Source of the DNA: a virus
Length of the DNA: 38,527 bases
Virus record (IMG/VR): IMGVR_UViG_3300031269_000037
Coordinates: 1-38,527 of that record
Direction: 5' to 3' (one strand)
The translations under genes and the position numbers were made by a program. The notes beneath the pieces are model-generated. The model saw only the letters and a list, made by a program, of their open reading frames with translations, was not told where the DNA came from and did no database searches. This document shows positions 18,701 to 27,237 of this stretch, piece by piece (positions within the stretch are counted from its first letter, which is position 1; the number at the start of each line of letters is the position of its first letter).

Positions 18701-19337
18701 CGTAGCTTACTCCAGTATTTCCGTTCGTTGTTTCGTTCGTGCTCTTGCGTCTTGTCGAACCTGTCCACCTTGAAGAGCGCTGAACCTTGTCGCGTGAGTT
18801 GTATCTACGGCTACTCTGAGCGGCCTTAGTGCTGGACTCTGAGGCTTTACGCTCGGACTGCACTAGAAGAGACTCAGCGCGTTCCTTATCGCCCCTGCGA
18901 GCATTCACGATCTTTGATGCCAGTAGTAATGCGAAGGCTTCGATAAACTCGGCTTCGTAGAGTGAGGTGTCAGTCTCGTATCGAATATAAACGATCTTCG
19001 CCTGCCCCTCGTCGGTAAGCAGGTTGCGACCTTCGATCTCATAAAAGTCGTCGTTGACCATGACTTCATCACCGTTGAAGCGAACCATCTCAACGTAGTC
19101 AGTTGGCAGGATAAACGAATGAGCGTATTCAAAGTCTGGAGACGCTGCATTCATTGCAAGACCTTTGCGGCCTTGAGCAAAGCGGGGGCGAACTCGGCCT
19201 AGCATCTCGCGGAGGGCTTGTTCGTAATGCAGCAGGACGGTTTCAGCCATCAGCTCGTCGGTTGTGTCCACATTGCCATTGAGAGACTGCTCTCGTGCGT
19301 GGCTAAGTGCTAGGTTGGCTATCTCGGTCTTGTTCAT
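18693..19337 (-). CDS. Tail adaptor / tail tubular protein A (gp11-like)
   Basis: This 214-residue protein starts MNKTEIANLALSHARE, followed by ALREMLGRVRPRFAQGRKGL and FILPTDYVEMVRFNG. These are hallmark features of the gp11/gp4-type head-to-tail adaptor (an N-terminal helix, then a W/R-rich 'P-x-F-A' segment, then 'LP-x-D-Y'). A low-complexity Ser/Arg/Thr tail (residues 165-214) replaces the usual short end. It joins portal to nozzle. It is the first gene after a terminator, and its leader is A/C-rich (ACAACAGAATCAC) without a Shine-Dalgarno site. Confidence 0.88.
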   Translation of the reverse strand: MNKTEIANLALSHAREQSLNGNVDTTDELMAETVLLHYEQALREMLGRVRPRFAQGRKGLAMNAASPDFEYAHSFILPTDYVEMVRFNGDEVMVNDDFYEIEGRNLLTDEGQAKIVYIRYETDTSLYEAEFIEAFALLLASKIVNARRGDKERAESLLVQSERKASESSTKAAQSSRRYNSRDKVQRSSRWTGSTRRKSTNETTNGNTGVSYDA

Positions 19338-19350
19338 GTGATTCTGTTGT

Positions 19351-19388
19351 AAAAGTAAAAAGGCCGCAACCGTTTCCAGTTGCGGCCT
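19351..19388 (-). terminator. Intrinsic terminator after the head genes
   Basis: Read on the minus strand, a perfect 10-bp stem (AGGCCGCAAC with GTTGCGGCCT, loop of eight) is followed by TTTTTACTTTT. It lies between the 157-aa head gene and the tail adaptor. It should end or attenuate the head transcript so that tail genes are read at a lower level or from read-through. Confidence 0.88.
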
Positions 19389-19413
19389 AAACTAACCCAT
19401 TATGAAAGCGAAC

Positions 19414-19887
19414 TTAGTTCGCAGAGTTGATCGCCGTGTAGAAGTCAATCTTCTGGCCAGTGTAAGTGTTGCCTGTGACGGCTTTCACCTCGGCAACGAT
19501 CCAGTATTCGTTCTGGACGGTTGGGACTGCTAAAGGACGTGCAGCGTAAACGCCGCCCCCCGCGAAGTCCACGCCATCAGCGAGGTTGTCACCGTCCACT
19601 TCTGCGCCGATACCACGGTCAGCAGCTACTTCGTAGATACCAACGTCAAGCCTCAGCTCGGAAGCAAAGGTTGCTTCAACGATGTCGGACAGGACAGGAA
19701 GGATTTCAGAGCCTCCCTGCACGATACGAACGCGAATCTTGTCGCCTGCTGCAAGTGCTCCTGCGCAAGTGAAGGTGTCAACTACGACGCGATGATCTGG
19801 CGTTCCACGAACCGTGGAAAGCTTGTTCTTCGCGGTGGGCGCATTCTGCACTGCGGCAGTTGCGGTTGTGAGTGTTAAGTCTGGCAT
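19414..19887 (-). CDS. Capsid-associated (decoration-like) protein
   Basis: This 157-residue, acidic, Gly/Ala/Thr-rich and probably all-beta protein lies between the major capsid gene and a terminator. A strong site (AGGAGAAACATATT) precedes its ATG, suggesting high expression. There is no membrane segment or enzyme motif. Place, predicted beta content and small size fit a head decoration or stabilising protein, but I do not recognise the family. Confidence 0.6.
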   Translation of the reverse strand: MPDLTLTTATAAVQNAPTAKNKLSTVRGTPDHRVVVDTFTCAGALAAGDKIRVRIVQGGSEILPVLSDIVEATFASELRLDVGIYEVAADRGIGAEVDGDNLADGVDFAGGGVYAARPLAVPTVQNEYWIVAEVKAVTGNTYTGQKIDFYTAINSAN

Positions 19888-19920
19888 AATATGTTTCTCC
19901 TATGTTTCTAGGCCTAAGAT

Positions 19921-20829
19921 TTAGGCGGTTACGAGAGAGTTGATAGCCACGACAGCCTTCTCTTCGTTACGGTAAGCGCCCATTCGAGCGGTTGTGCGGA
20001 TTTGTAATGCGTGACTGCGCTCTGGAAGCACATCAGCGTATGCGCGACGTTCGCCGTCTGCAAAGCGGATGTGATCCTTAGCCCATGCCAAGTTGCGAAC
20101 GATGTCGCCACCTTGACCACCACCACCAGCCACTTGAGTCAAGCCTGTGTGGGAGACCCACTGGAAGCCCATCCAAGTCATGCCTTCCATGCTGCCTGCT
20201 GTGATTGCGCCAGCGATGACGTAATCAGAGCTTTTCACTTCTTCAGCGGTCAGCAGGAGGTTGTCTTCTGCTTCTGGATCGAAGGCAAAGCAGCGAGCTG
20301 CACGCTTTAGATCGTTGTCCTTGAAGAAGCGGTTAGCGCGGATGACTTGCTTGAGCGACAAGCCTGCATCAGTTGCTCCATCAGCGTAGTCGGAATCGAC
20401 AACCTGAGTGAGCGCTTGAGTGCTCGTGCCTTCAGCACCAACGGTTGCGAGTCCTTCGACCGCTTCCTTGATCGTGCGGTCAACCTCGCGATTGTAGGCA
20501 TCGACCTGTTGAGTCATGATGTCGGAATCTGGAAGAGCAATGTCTCCAAGGTTCTTTGCGTCCCACTCGTCAAGGACTTCAGCGAGGTCAACCTCGTGAG
20601 CCAAGAGCCAGCGGAAGAAGGTTTGACGCTCCGAGATGCGAGTCTTCTGAGCACGGCCTGTCTTGCGCTGCATATCCAGAATCTCGGACTGGTTGTAGCG
20701 CTTCTTGTAGCCATTTAGATCGACCTTCTTGACGAGTCCGTAGAAGTCAGAAACGCGACGTGCGATTCGTGCCTCCCATGTGGTCGAGAAATCTTCTCGG
20801 AAGTGTGCGGGTAAAGCTTTGTAAGCCAT
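19921..20829 (-). CDS. Major capsid protein
   Basis: This 302-residue protein has the pattern of HK97-fold podovirus capsid proteins. An N-terminal helix (FREDFSTTWEARIARRVSDF) opens it. The middle has ISERQTFFRWLLAHEVDLAEVLDEWDAKNL. The C-terminal part has GMTWMGFQWVSHTGL and RIRFADGERRAYADVLPER-like strands, ending with an 'ARMGAYRNEEKAVVAI' P-domain segment. AGGAGAACACATACT gives it one of the best ribosome-binding sites in the genome. It is followed by the decoration-like gene. The 195 bases upstream, between a terminator and this start, contain no gene and probably hold its own promoter, although no convincing -10/-35 pair was found. Confidence 0.9.
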   Translation of the reverse strand: MAYKALPAHFREDFSTTWEARIARRVSDFYGLVKKVDLNGYKKRYNQSEILDMQRKTGRAQKTRISERQTFFRWLLAHEVDLAEVLDEWDAKNLGDIALPDSDIMTQQVDAYNREVDRTIKEAVEGLATVGAEGTSTQALTQVVDSDYADGATDAGLSLKQVIRANRFFKDNDLKRAARCFAFDPEAEDNLLLTAEEVKSSDYVIAGAITAGSMEGMTWMGFQWVSHTGLTQVAGGGGQGGDIVRNLAWAKDHIRFADGERRAYADVLPERSHALQIRTTARMGAYRNEEKAVVAINSLVTA

Positions 20830-21023
20830 AGTATGTGTTCTCCTGTATTATTGATTAACGATTGTTGGATCGTCATCGGGTATCAGTCATTCGACTGGCC
20901 TACGACATACTGGAATCTCCCCCAGCAGGACGAAAGGCTTCAAGGCTGTAAACAGGTATCTTTCCGCTTCTCTCTGAAATCAACGTGCAACCTCGAAATG
21001 TTTCGGTCAAGGGATAAGGCCAC

Positions 21024-21052
21024 AAAAAAGCCCCACCGATAAAGGTGAGGCT
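21024..21052 (-). terminator. Intrinsic terminator upstream of the capsid gene
   Basis: On the minus strand, AGCCTCACC pairs with GGTGGGGCT (one G-U pair, loop of six) and is followed by TTTTTG. It lies just after the HTH gene stop (21075), so it separates the scaffold/HTH transcript from the capsid gene. Confidence 0.85.
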
Positions 21053-21074
21053 GTGTATGCAATGTTGCGTCGAG

Positions 21075-21557
21075 CTATACCGCTTCTGGGATAAGCGCTC
21101 TTTGTTGCGACATGTGTTGCTCGATCTCTCGAAGCGTAGGGCGGTTCGGCAAGCACTGGCTGTAGTTACGGGTTTCGTAGTCAACAGCCTTCTTCGACTC
21201 AAGTATAGGGTGTCCGTCTGCGTCCTTATCGAACTCCCATTCACAAGCGCACTTGATGCTGTATTCCAGCGTCCACTTGTGATTGCTCGTCTGCTTAGTC
21301 TTCGGCTCGTAGAGTTTCACGCCTTTAGGCAATTCGTCGTCAGTCGCGGAGTCTTCCTTGCGGGATACGCCGTGAGCACGAGGAGCGATTGTGCGAGTCA
21401 CTTTGTAGCCGATACGCTGAGCTGCATCCTTGACGGCTTTAATCGTCTCGATGTCGCCAGTGTAAGTGCCAGACAGTATCTTGCTCACAGTGTTGCGGTG
21501 AACGCCTCCACACGCTTCTGAAACGTCCGCTAGGGTTGCTTTCTTAGTGGTATCCAT
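21075..21557 (-). CDS. LacI-type helix-turn-helix protein in the head operon
   Basis: Residues 6-55 (ATLADVSEACGGVHRNTVSK, then ILSGTY..., later AAQRIGYKV) match the DNA-binding headpiece of LacI-family regulators: recognition helix, then hinge-like 'A-A-x-x-I-G-Y'. The usual sugar-binding domain is absent. Instead there are about 100 residues with a possible Cys pair (KCACEWEF) and a charged helical tail, total 160. GGAGG and a TAATG overlap tie it to the scaffold gene, and a terminator follows. It may regulate late transcription, for example at the capsid promoter just downstream, but this is inferred. It could also be a structural protein that reused an HTH. Confidence 0.72.
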   Translation of the reverse strand: MDTTKKATLADVSEACGGVHRNTVSKILSGTYTGDIETIKAVKDAAQRIGYKVTRTIAPRAHGVSRKEDSATDDELPKGVKLYEPKTKQTSNHKWTLEYSIKCACEWEFDKDADGHPILESKKAVDYETRNYSQCLPNRPTLREIEQHMSQQRALIPEAV

Positions 21558-22453
21558 TATCGACCACCTCCAAGCGCATCAGACAGATTCATCAAGCGGT
21601 TGAACTCAGCTTGCGCCTTCTTCTGGCGTGCTGGGTCTTCGCTGTTGAAGTCCGCATTGAACGGATTGGCTGGATCGGCCTTGATCGCCTTCGCCTGTTC
21701 CTTGTAGGAGCCAGCATTGTTGCCAGCCTTATCGCGATTAGCCTCACGGCTCACAGTGTCCTCAGAGATGAGTTGCGTCATGCGCTGCCCTGCCTTGAGG
21801 ATTTCTGGATAGCCGATCTTCAAGTCGGAGATGTTGCCCGACTCTGGAACCTGTATTCCGAGCGCTGCAAGCCCCTTCAAGCCCTCTTGACTGATTGCGG
21901 GTAGATCGTTACCGAACGCCTCGGCAAGCTGCTTGTTCACATCGTCGATGCGAGCCTGCTCTTGTTGTGGAGCCTTGGCAATCTCAGCCTCGAAGCCTGC
22001 CACTTGATGCGCGGCTAATGCCTTCACGAGTTCGGGCGATGCGTTGTGCTTGTGCAATATGCCCAGCAGCGCGTCTGTGCCTTCTTGATCCCAGACTTCA
22101 TCGGGAATGTTTTCTGGCTTTTGAACACCGTAGCCATCGACCGCATCTGGAACACCGAAGTATTCTTTAACCATCGTGTTGTGACGGTGAACCTCGGTGT
22201 CATCCGCATCAGCGGATAAGCGTTCAAGCCCTTTGCTGGATGCCGTAGCACGTAGATGCTGGATGCCCTTGTAAAGCTCGGCCTCACTTGGATACTTCTC
22301 GATCAGCGAGCGAATAGACTTAGCATCTTCGGGAAGAGCTTCGACTGCCTCACGGTTGACCCCAGATTCGTTGTAGAACGATCCGAACGGTGTAGAAGTG
22401 GTAGAGGGCTCAACGGGAGCGACTGGCTCCACTGGTGTTATTTCTTCAACCAT
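21557..22453 (-). CDS. Scaffolding protein
   Basis: This 298-residue, very acidic and largely helical protein is encoded between portal-side genes and the capsid gene, the standard scaffold position. The N-terminus is Pro/Val/Glu-rich and disordered. The middle has repeated helices (KYPSEAELYKGIQHLRATAS, EYFGVPDAVDGYGVQKPEN, IPDEVWDQEG). The end has 'DPANPFNADFNSEDPARQKK', with a terminal helix that should contact the capsid protein. The 'F-G-V-P-x-x-x-x-Y-x-x' segment is typical for podovirus scaffolds. A GGGAG site and TAATG overlap precede the start. Confidence 0.82.
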   Translation of the reverse strand: MVEEITPVEPVAPVEPSTTSTPFGSFYNESGVNREAVEALPEDAKSIRSLIEKYPSEAELYKGIQHLRATASSKGLERLSADADDTEVHRHNTMVKEYFGVPDAVDGYGVQKPENIPDEVWDQEGTDALLGILHKHNASPELVKALAAHQVAGFEAEIAKAPQQEQARIDDVNKQLAEAFGNDLPAISQEGLKGLAALGIQVPESGNISDLKIGYPEILKAGQRMTQLISEDTVSREANRDKAGNNAGSYKEQAKAIKADPANPFNADFNSEDPARQKKAQAEFNRLMNLSDALGGGR

Positions 22454-22590
22454 TATTTCGCACTCCCTTCTGCTTTAGCTGAATCATCTGGCTCTTTAGC
22501 TTTCAGTGCTTCGGCGCGTTGGGCTTTTTCCGCTTGGCGTGCTGGGTTGCCTGTTCTGCGGTCGGATATTCTTTTATTCAATCTACTCAT
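22453..22590 (-). CDS. Small basic protein, 45 aa
   Basis: ATG at 22590 is preceded by AGAGGAAACAACCC, a usable Shine-Dalgarno site, and the TAA overlaps the scaffold start (TAATG). The product begins MSRLNKRISDRRTGNPARQ and is Arg/Lys/Ala-rich, with no hydrophobic segment. Coupling on both sides suggests a real gene, perhaps a scaffold or portal accessory. I do not recognise a family. Confidence 0.7.
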   Translation of the reverse strand: MSRLNKRISDRRTGNPARQAEKAQRAEALKAKEPDDSAKAEGSAK

Positions 22591-22603
22591 GGGTTGTTTC
22601 CTC

Positions 22604-22918
22604 TTACTTTGTTACTGTTGGTTTCGCTACTTGGACTACAGGCTCGCGCTTGATGTCCGTTAGAAATGCTCTTGCTAGAGCGCGTTCGCCTTCACGCATA
22701 GCTGCATGAGTGGCATCGTATTCAAACGTGCGCGGATTCTGCTGAAAGGTCTGCTGGTCGATAATCTTCTCCAGCATCTCTACAACGTGCTTCTGCGACG
22801 TGTTGCGGTCAGCATCATCACGCCCGAACACCCTGTGAAGGTGCTGAGTGTGGATGTCTGCCTGTTTCTCAGCCTCGGTGGGCTGGCGTTCGTTTTCTTT
22901 GGGTTGTTTCTCTGACAT
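22604..22918 (-). CDS. Bbp19-like phage protein
   Basis: This 104-residue charged protein has LHRVFGRDD, then VVEMLEKIIDQQTF, then ATHAAMREGERALARAFLTDI. This spacing (F-G, hydrophobic helix, T-F, E-G-x-R-A-x-x) resembles the Bbp19 family found beside portal genes in BPP-1-like podoviruses. It begins six bases after the portal stop. The role in head assembly is unknown. Confidence 0.6.
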   Translation of the reverse strand: MSEKQPKENERQPTEAEKQADIHTQHLHRVFGRDDADRNTSQKHVVEMLEKIIDQQTFQQNPRTFEYDATHAAMREGERALARAFLTDIKREPVVQVAKPTVTK

Positions 22919-22924
22919 AAGTTC

Positions 22925-24604
22925 TTACACGTCGATAGCATCTGCGAACTCTTTACGTGCTCCCGCTGGGACTTGCCCTAGATTGCGAGCTGCTTCTGAT
23001 CCCTGCTTAGCCATCTCCATTGCCTGCTGTTGCTCGGCCTGCTGTTGACGTGCTGCTCTGATCTCATTGCGCTGCTTCTCTGGTCGCTTGTATTCTGTAG
23101 GCAGTGAATTGTTGTCGCCGAACCCGCGCATCATTGCATCAAGGTTGTAGTTATCATAAAGCAACATTGGATCAACCTCAAGCAAGAATGCAACCTGCTG
23201 CAAGAAGTCCAGAGTGCTCTTATTTTCGAGTGCTCGCATTGCTCGTGCGATCTTGGAAACGTAAGTCGGCCTCGGTTCTGGAATGGATAGCTCACCATTC
23301 GATTCGACGATCACCTCTGGTGGAACAGGAGGGAAGCGACCATCACGAAACGCCATCTTGAACATGCGCTGTAATAGCGTGTCTAGCGTCTCGCTCGTAA
23401 AGCGTGCAAAGGTAGGACGGAAGTTCACGAGCTTTTCCTGCACAAGCTCAAGAACTTCGGTTGCAGTCATGGTCTTCGTGCGCTCTGCTAGCGCTTTGAA
23501 TAGATCGACGTGGTATGCGTCCTTAATCATTTCACGGAAGTCAGTCACGAGGTCTTTGCCTTCAGCATAACCACGAGGTTCGCCCCATACCTGCGGAGCA
23601 TTAGCAGAGGAGTCTGGATAGACTGTAACGCCTCCAGCTTCCCACTGGATCACGTCCTTGAGCGTGTCAGGAACCATCGTGCGAGGCCATACCGAAATCT
23701 CACCAATAGTCACCAGTGATTTCATGATGTCCTGCAACGTGCGCACTGAAGGCATAATGAGAATCGCTGGACTCCAACCGAACTCTTCATCTCCCCATTG
23801 TGCGAATCGTGAACCAACGAACGGTTGCTCATCGTATCCAGACTCGTAGAGAACATGCTTTGCCTTCTCTTCGACCCAGACCGATTCAAACTCCTTGTTC
23901 AGTGCGTCAATCTTACCTGCTTCACGAGCTTTGAGCGGACGTGGGGCAACCTTACGCCAGAGCTTGAACTTCTCTTTGGCTTTGCGGCTATCGTCCTTGT
24001 AAGCGTCCATAACGTCCGAGCTGACGTTATCCTCTCCGAACTTGTCCACGATCTTCTTAGCTGTCCAATCGTAGCAGTAGAACATCGTGTCGATGTATCC
24101 GTCGTCATTAGACTGCGGAAAGAACTTGCCGACTTGAGTAGTGGCGAAGCTGTAGAGCGTTCCGTTCTTGCCCTGCTCCAAGTCGATGTTCGCAGTGCCG
24201 AACGTGTTGCGGTCTTGAAGGTGTTCTTGAATCTTCAGCGCCCAATTGGACTCGTTGATGAGCTCAAGGACGATTTCAGCGCATTTGTGATACCAGTCTT
24301 TAGCAATAGGATTCGATACGCCATCCTTCTTTGGAGCCTCGAAGTCGAAGAACTCGCCACTCAGCATGTAGTCATAGCAACCTGCTGTGAACGTCTGCGC
24401 TGCATGGACTGCGGTCGTGTCGAAGATACCCTCCGTCCACCCTGCGGTGTCTGGAGTCTTGAGCGTGTTGATAGCGCTATTCTGCGGAATGTAGTAATCC
24501 CCGATAGCGCGGTGCAGCGTTGCCCACATTCCATCATAGTGAGACTTCGCGGCCTTCGCTTCGTCGATCACCACGGACGCATTTGCTTTGGTAGAGTTGC
24601 GCAT
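22925..24604 (-). CDS. Portal protein
   Basis: The frame is open to 24739, but the upstream stretch is the overlapping coding region of the 59-aa gene. The ATG at 24604 sits one base after that gene's stop (TAATATG), so the 559-residue form is preferred. The sequence fits the podovirus head-to-tail connector: N-terminal helix with DEAKAAKSHYDGMWATLHRA, then FDTTAVHAAQTFTAGCYDYMLSG, GTANIDLEQG, GWSPAILIMPSVRTLQDIMKS, and RTKTMTATEVLELVQEKL. The C-terminal barrel helix is Gln/Ala-rich (residues 500-545). It forms the ring through which DNA is packaged. Confidence 0.9.
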   Translation of the reverse strand: MRNSTKANASVVIDEAKAAKSHYDGMWATLHRAIGDYYIPQNSAINTLKTPDTAGWTEGIFDTTAVHAAQTFTAGCYDYMLSGEFFDFEAPKKDGVSNPIAKDWYHKCAEIVLELINESNWALKIQEHLQDRNTFGTANIDLEQGKNGTLYSFATTQVGKFFPQSNDDGYIDTMFYCYDWTAKKIVDKFGEDNVSSDVMDAYKDDSRKAKEKFKLWRKVAPRPLKAREAGKIDALNKEFESVWVEEKAKHVLYESGYDEQPFVGSRFAQWGDEEFGWSPAILIMPSVRTLQDIMKSLVTIGEISVWPRTMVPDTLKDVIQWEAGGVTVYPDSSANAPQVWGEPRGYAEGKDLVTDFREMIKDAYHVDLFKALAERTKTMTATEVLELVQEKLVNFRPTFARFTSETLDTLLQRMFKMAFRDGRFPPVPPEVIVESNGELSIPEPRPTYVSKIARAMRALENKSTLDFLQQVAFLLEVDPMLLYDNYNLDAMMRGFGDNNSLPTEYKRPEKQRNEIRAARQQQAEQQQAMEMAKQGSEAARNLGQVPAGARKEFADAIDV

Positions 24605-24605
24605 A

Positions 24606-24785
24606 TTATCCAAGGACGTTTTCAGAACCGAAGTCATTGCCTCCAGAGAACACCGTTTGCTGGCGCTTCTTACGCTTGATCTCGTCTTGCTGGCTTGATC
24701 GTGCTGCTTGCGCTGTGTCGGCCTCGGTTGGCGTTGCAATTGGCGCTGCTTTAGGTGGTGGTTTTGGTTTTGATCCTTTGCCCAT
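24606..24785 (-). CDS. Small pre-portal protein, 59 aa
   Basis: TTAGGAGATTATCAC gives an excellent ribosome-binding site before the ATG at 24785. The product starts MGKGSKPKPPPKAAPIATP, has a charged helix (SQQDEIKRKKRQQTVF) and ends in ENVLG. Small proteins with this design (Pro/Lys N-terminus, Arg-rich helix, LLTG/LG-like end) lie just before portal genes in many podoviruses. It overlaps the previous gene by 35 bases and feeds directly into portal translation. Confidence 0.82.
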   Translation of the reverse strand: MGKGSKPKPPPKAAPIATPTEADTAQAARSSQQDEIKRKKRQQTVFSGGNDFGSENVLG

Positions 24786-25137
24786 GTGATAATCTCCTAA
24801 TTCGTTCGTTACTGAAGACTCGAAGACAGTAGCTATCGAGCCTGTAATAGATTACCCACGGTAAATCTAAAGGTTGCACTGTCCATAGTGAAGCGAGTGC
24901 ATTACCAGCCGCCATGTAAACGAACCACGCATTGCAATGTTGCAACGGGAACTCGAAGTTCGGGTCAATCAACTCGCACTCTGGCGCGTCCTTGACGACT
25001 GGACGGGCGCAAATGAAATACTCTGTAGTGCTCACGCAGTAACCTTGCCCGAGGTGAGCGTTAATCATCTCGTCCCACGGATACGGAGGCTCACACGCCT
25101 CGTATGCGGCTTTAGCTTTCCAGATTGGGGCTATCAT
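24751..25137 (-). CDS. Conserved-position phage protein, 128 aa
   Basis: This is encoded between large terminase (ATGA overlap) and the pre-portal gene (35-base overlap). The sequence is aromatic-rich: MIAPIWKAKAAYEACEPPYPW, then a Cys-containing TTEYFICARPVV, a hydrophobic helix (AWFVYMAAGNALASLW), LPWVIYYRLDSY and a basic tail. It looks like a small soluble alpha/beta protein, possibly degenerate GNAT-like. Podoviruses often have a protein of this kind at this place. No function can be given. Confidence 0.65.
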   Translation of the reverse strand: MIAPIWKAKAAYEACEPPYPWDEMINAHLGQGYCVSTTEYFICARPVVKDAPECELIDPNFEFPLQHCNAWFVYMAAGNALASLWTVQPLDLPWVIYYRLDSYCLRVFSNERIRRLSHGQRIKTKTTT

Positions 25138-26768
25138 CTCCTGCGCCTACCCATGCTCACCTGTGGCTTTGTAGGCAGTCCTTGGAGGCTTGTGATTGCA
25201 GTCCTGTCAACGAGCAAGCCTAAGTGCATTGCTTGATGAGCATAACCAAAACATGTGCAGTAGTGTGATGCCCAATTATGAACAGGAACCTCCTTGACTG
25301 ATTGATTATCTCGTTCCATTGCGCAGTGCCAAGCTTCAGCGGAACCAATCAAGCCCACATCGTCCTCTCCGTTCTTTTCGATAAGACCATCAATCGAGAA
25401 CTCGCATCGCCCGAACTGCATCTGTGCGATCTTAACGTTATCCCATACATCCATTGGCTTCGGAAGCGGCGGGGCAACAGACTGCATCCCCATTTGCTGG
25501 AAGATCGGATACCACAGTGTCTTTCCGTCATGCGGAAGGAAAATCCCGCCATACCTGTAAGGCTTTTCCGATAACCACTTGCCCCAGTCTTTAGGAGTTT
25601 GAATTTCACTTCCTCCAGACTTCCCCTCTAGGAATAGTATTCTATCTCCAACAGGCTGAAAGATTAAGCATTTAGTATTTTCAGCGGCTCCTAAGTCGAA
25701 TACTGCGTAAGTTGGAACCTGCTCATGCCAGCGTATATTATTACTGATACGGCCTTCAGCCCTAGCCTTATCAATCATAGGTGCATAAATCTGACCATCA
25801 TCACGAACAGACCACATCTCTTCGAGTGTAGACGGATATTCGCGCTTCATAAGTGCTCCCTGTCTAGTGGTCTTCTCGACGTAATACCAAAGCTTTTGAC
25901 CTGCCGTTAATTCAATACCATCTGCCGCTAATAAATCAAAATACTCATTATGCTCCTTGTCGATACGATCAGGCGAGCCTTCTAGCGTGTAGTTAGGTTC
26001 CAGCCACCAAGCAAAGAACAACACTGTCCAATCCCGTTTAGTCCTAAGCTCTTCACTAACCTCCAACCCGCTGCGGATAATACCATACCAGTCGCCCGCC
26101 TTACCGCCCTTGTAAGTGCTTTCAACGAAGCATACGGCATTACTGCCTGATGCGGACGGAATAGCACCAGACATTATCTCTTCAGACCTTCTAGGGTCTT
26201 CGTATGCTATCGGGCCAAGCTCTGAAATGTGGACAAGCTGATTCGTTCCACCGCGAGCATTCTTCCCAGCGGAAACGCTTGAATCGTTCGACCACGCCAT
26301 TTCGCTGTTACGATTCGTAATAAGCCCTGCACCTATCTTCAACTCATGATCGAGGTTATTAAACGCAAACTTGACCTTAGCTAACTTTTCCTCCGCATCG
26401 TCTCTGGACTGGTCAACGATAGAACATTGCTGACCTTCATCCCAGTAGGATTTGTCGAACGCAATTAAAGCAATAAGAGTGCTAAATCCAAGCTGCCTTG
26501 CTTTTGGAATAGCAAGCCACTGCCTACCGAGAATGAAAACGTAATAAAGAACGACTCGCTGAGGCCAATTAGGGATAAATGGTTCGGCAGAACCGCCTTC
26601 CTTTATCTGAATGCTGTAAAGGTTGCAGATACGAAAAAGAGCGTCACTCACGCAACGCTCCTCGAACTGCTCGTCAGTCATGCCGTCAGTCACGGCATAG
26701 TCTGCGAGGTCAATAGATGGGTAGTCAGTCTTCATTACGCATCGTCTTATGCCACAATTGATAGTCAT
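25134..26768 (-). CDS. terL: Terminase large subunit
   Basis: In this 544-residue protein the ATPase part shows an adenine-pocket segment (NLYSIQIKEGGSAEPFIPNWPQ), a Walker A variant IPKARQLGFST at 87-97, a Walker B and catalytic Glu in LVHISELG at 178-185, and coupling motif VCFVESTYKG near 212-221. The RNase H-like nuclease half includes YAVFDLGAAENT near residue 352 (first Asp), LPHDGK and WHCAMERDN. The C-terminus is basic (GRRRR). It cuts and packages DNA with the small terminase encoded 0.5 kb upstream. A second in-frame Met (residue 12) is an alternative start; neither has a Shine-Dalgarno site. Confidence 0.93.
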   Translation of the reverse strand: MTINCGIRRCVMKTDYPSIDLADYAVTDGMTDEQFEERCVSDALFRICNLYSIQIKEGGSAEPFIPNWPQRVVLYYVFILGRQWLAIPKARQLGFSTLIALIAFDKSYWDEGQQCSIVDQSRDDAEEKLAKVKFAFNNLDHELKIGAGLITNRNSEMAWSNDSSVSAGKNARGGTNQLVHISELGPIAYEDPRRSEEIMSGAIPSASGSNAVCFVESTYKGGKAGDWYGIIRSGLEVSEELRTKRDWTVLFFAWWLEPNYTLEGSPDRIDKEHNEYFDLLAADGIELTAGQKLWYYVEKTTRQGALMKREYPSTLEEMWSVRDDGQIYAPMIDKARAEGRISNNIRWHEQVPTYAVFDLGAAENTKCLIFQPVGDRILFLEGKSGGSEIQTPKDWGKWLSEKPYRYGGIFLPHDGKTLWYPIFQQMGMQSVAPPLPKPMDVWDNVKIAQMQFGRCEFSIDGLIEKNGEDDVGLIGSAEAWHCAMERDNQSVKEVPVHNWASHYCTCFGYAHQAMHLGLLVDRTAITSLQGLPTKPQVSMGRRRR

Positions 26769-26785
26769 GGCGAGGCGAATCTAAC

Positions 26786-27061
26786 TCATCGCTTCAGATT
26801 GAACCTTTGATCCATCGCCCTTAATAGGCTACAAAATGCTACTGAGTTAGGAGCGCCAAAAGACTCCTTCCCTTTATGCAAAACCGTATCCGTGTCACCA
26901 AAATGAACAATAACCCCAGATGCAGCATATAAGCTGAGGCCGATTGCGAGTCTCTGCGAACGGTCTAAATCCTCTATTTTAGTCGTCATTAGATCGACGT
27001 AAACAGACTGTAATTCTTTGGGGCAAATTCTGTCCCACGCTTTTTTTTCTGATGCTTTCAT
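26786..27061 (-). CDS. Small protein between terminase genes, 91 aa
   Basis: The frame is open to 27106, but the ATG at 27061 overlaps the stop of the preceding small gene (ATGA) and is preceded by an ACATCA-rich leader, so the 91-residue form is preferred. It begins MKASEKKAWDRICPKELQ and contains DLMTTKIEDLDRSQRLAIG, a Gly/Ala-rich hydrophobic piece (LSLYAASGVIVHFG) and a basic C-terminus. The family was not recognised; location suggests a packaging accessory. Confidence 0.65.
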   Translation of the reverse strand: MKASEKKAWDRICPKELQSVYVDLMTTKIEDLDRSQRLAIGLSLYAASGVIVHFGDTDTVLHKGKESFGAPNSVAFCSLLRAMDQRFNLKR

Positions 27062-27237
27062 AATTTTGATTTCGTTGATGTTGTTGATGTTGCGGGATTC
27101 CCGCATAGATTGCGCTTGACGGATTCGTTTCGCTGTTTATTGCGAGGAGGCACGAGCGAGCATGTTAGGGCTGCTTCAGCCAGCGCGATGTAGCGGCATG
27201 CGATAAGCCACTCTCGATAGTATTCGTCCTGCGTCAT
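27058..27237 (-). CDS. Small protein, 59 aa, coupled to small terminase
   Basis: Its ATG overlaps the terS stop (ATGA at 27234-27237) and its stop overlaps the next gene's ATG (ATGA at 27058-27061). The product starts MTQDEYYREWLIACRYIALA, a helix seen in small phage proteins near terminase, and ends in a Thr/Ser/Lys tail encoded by ACATCA-type repeats. The tail appears to double as the translation leader of the next gene. Confidence 0.65.
   Translation of the reverse strand: MTQDEYYREWLIACRYIALAEAALTCSLVPPRNKQRNESVKRNLCGNPATSTTSTKSKL

Noticed and set aside
20830-21020. Candidate capsid promoter in the gap before the major capsid gene
   Set aside because: Several TTGA-like and AATAAT-like hexamers exist, but none has both good sequence and good spacing, and one would leave almost no leader.
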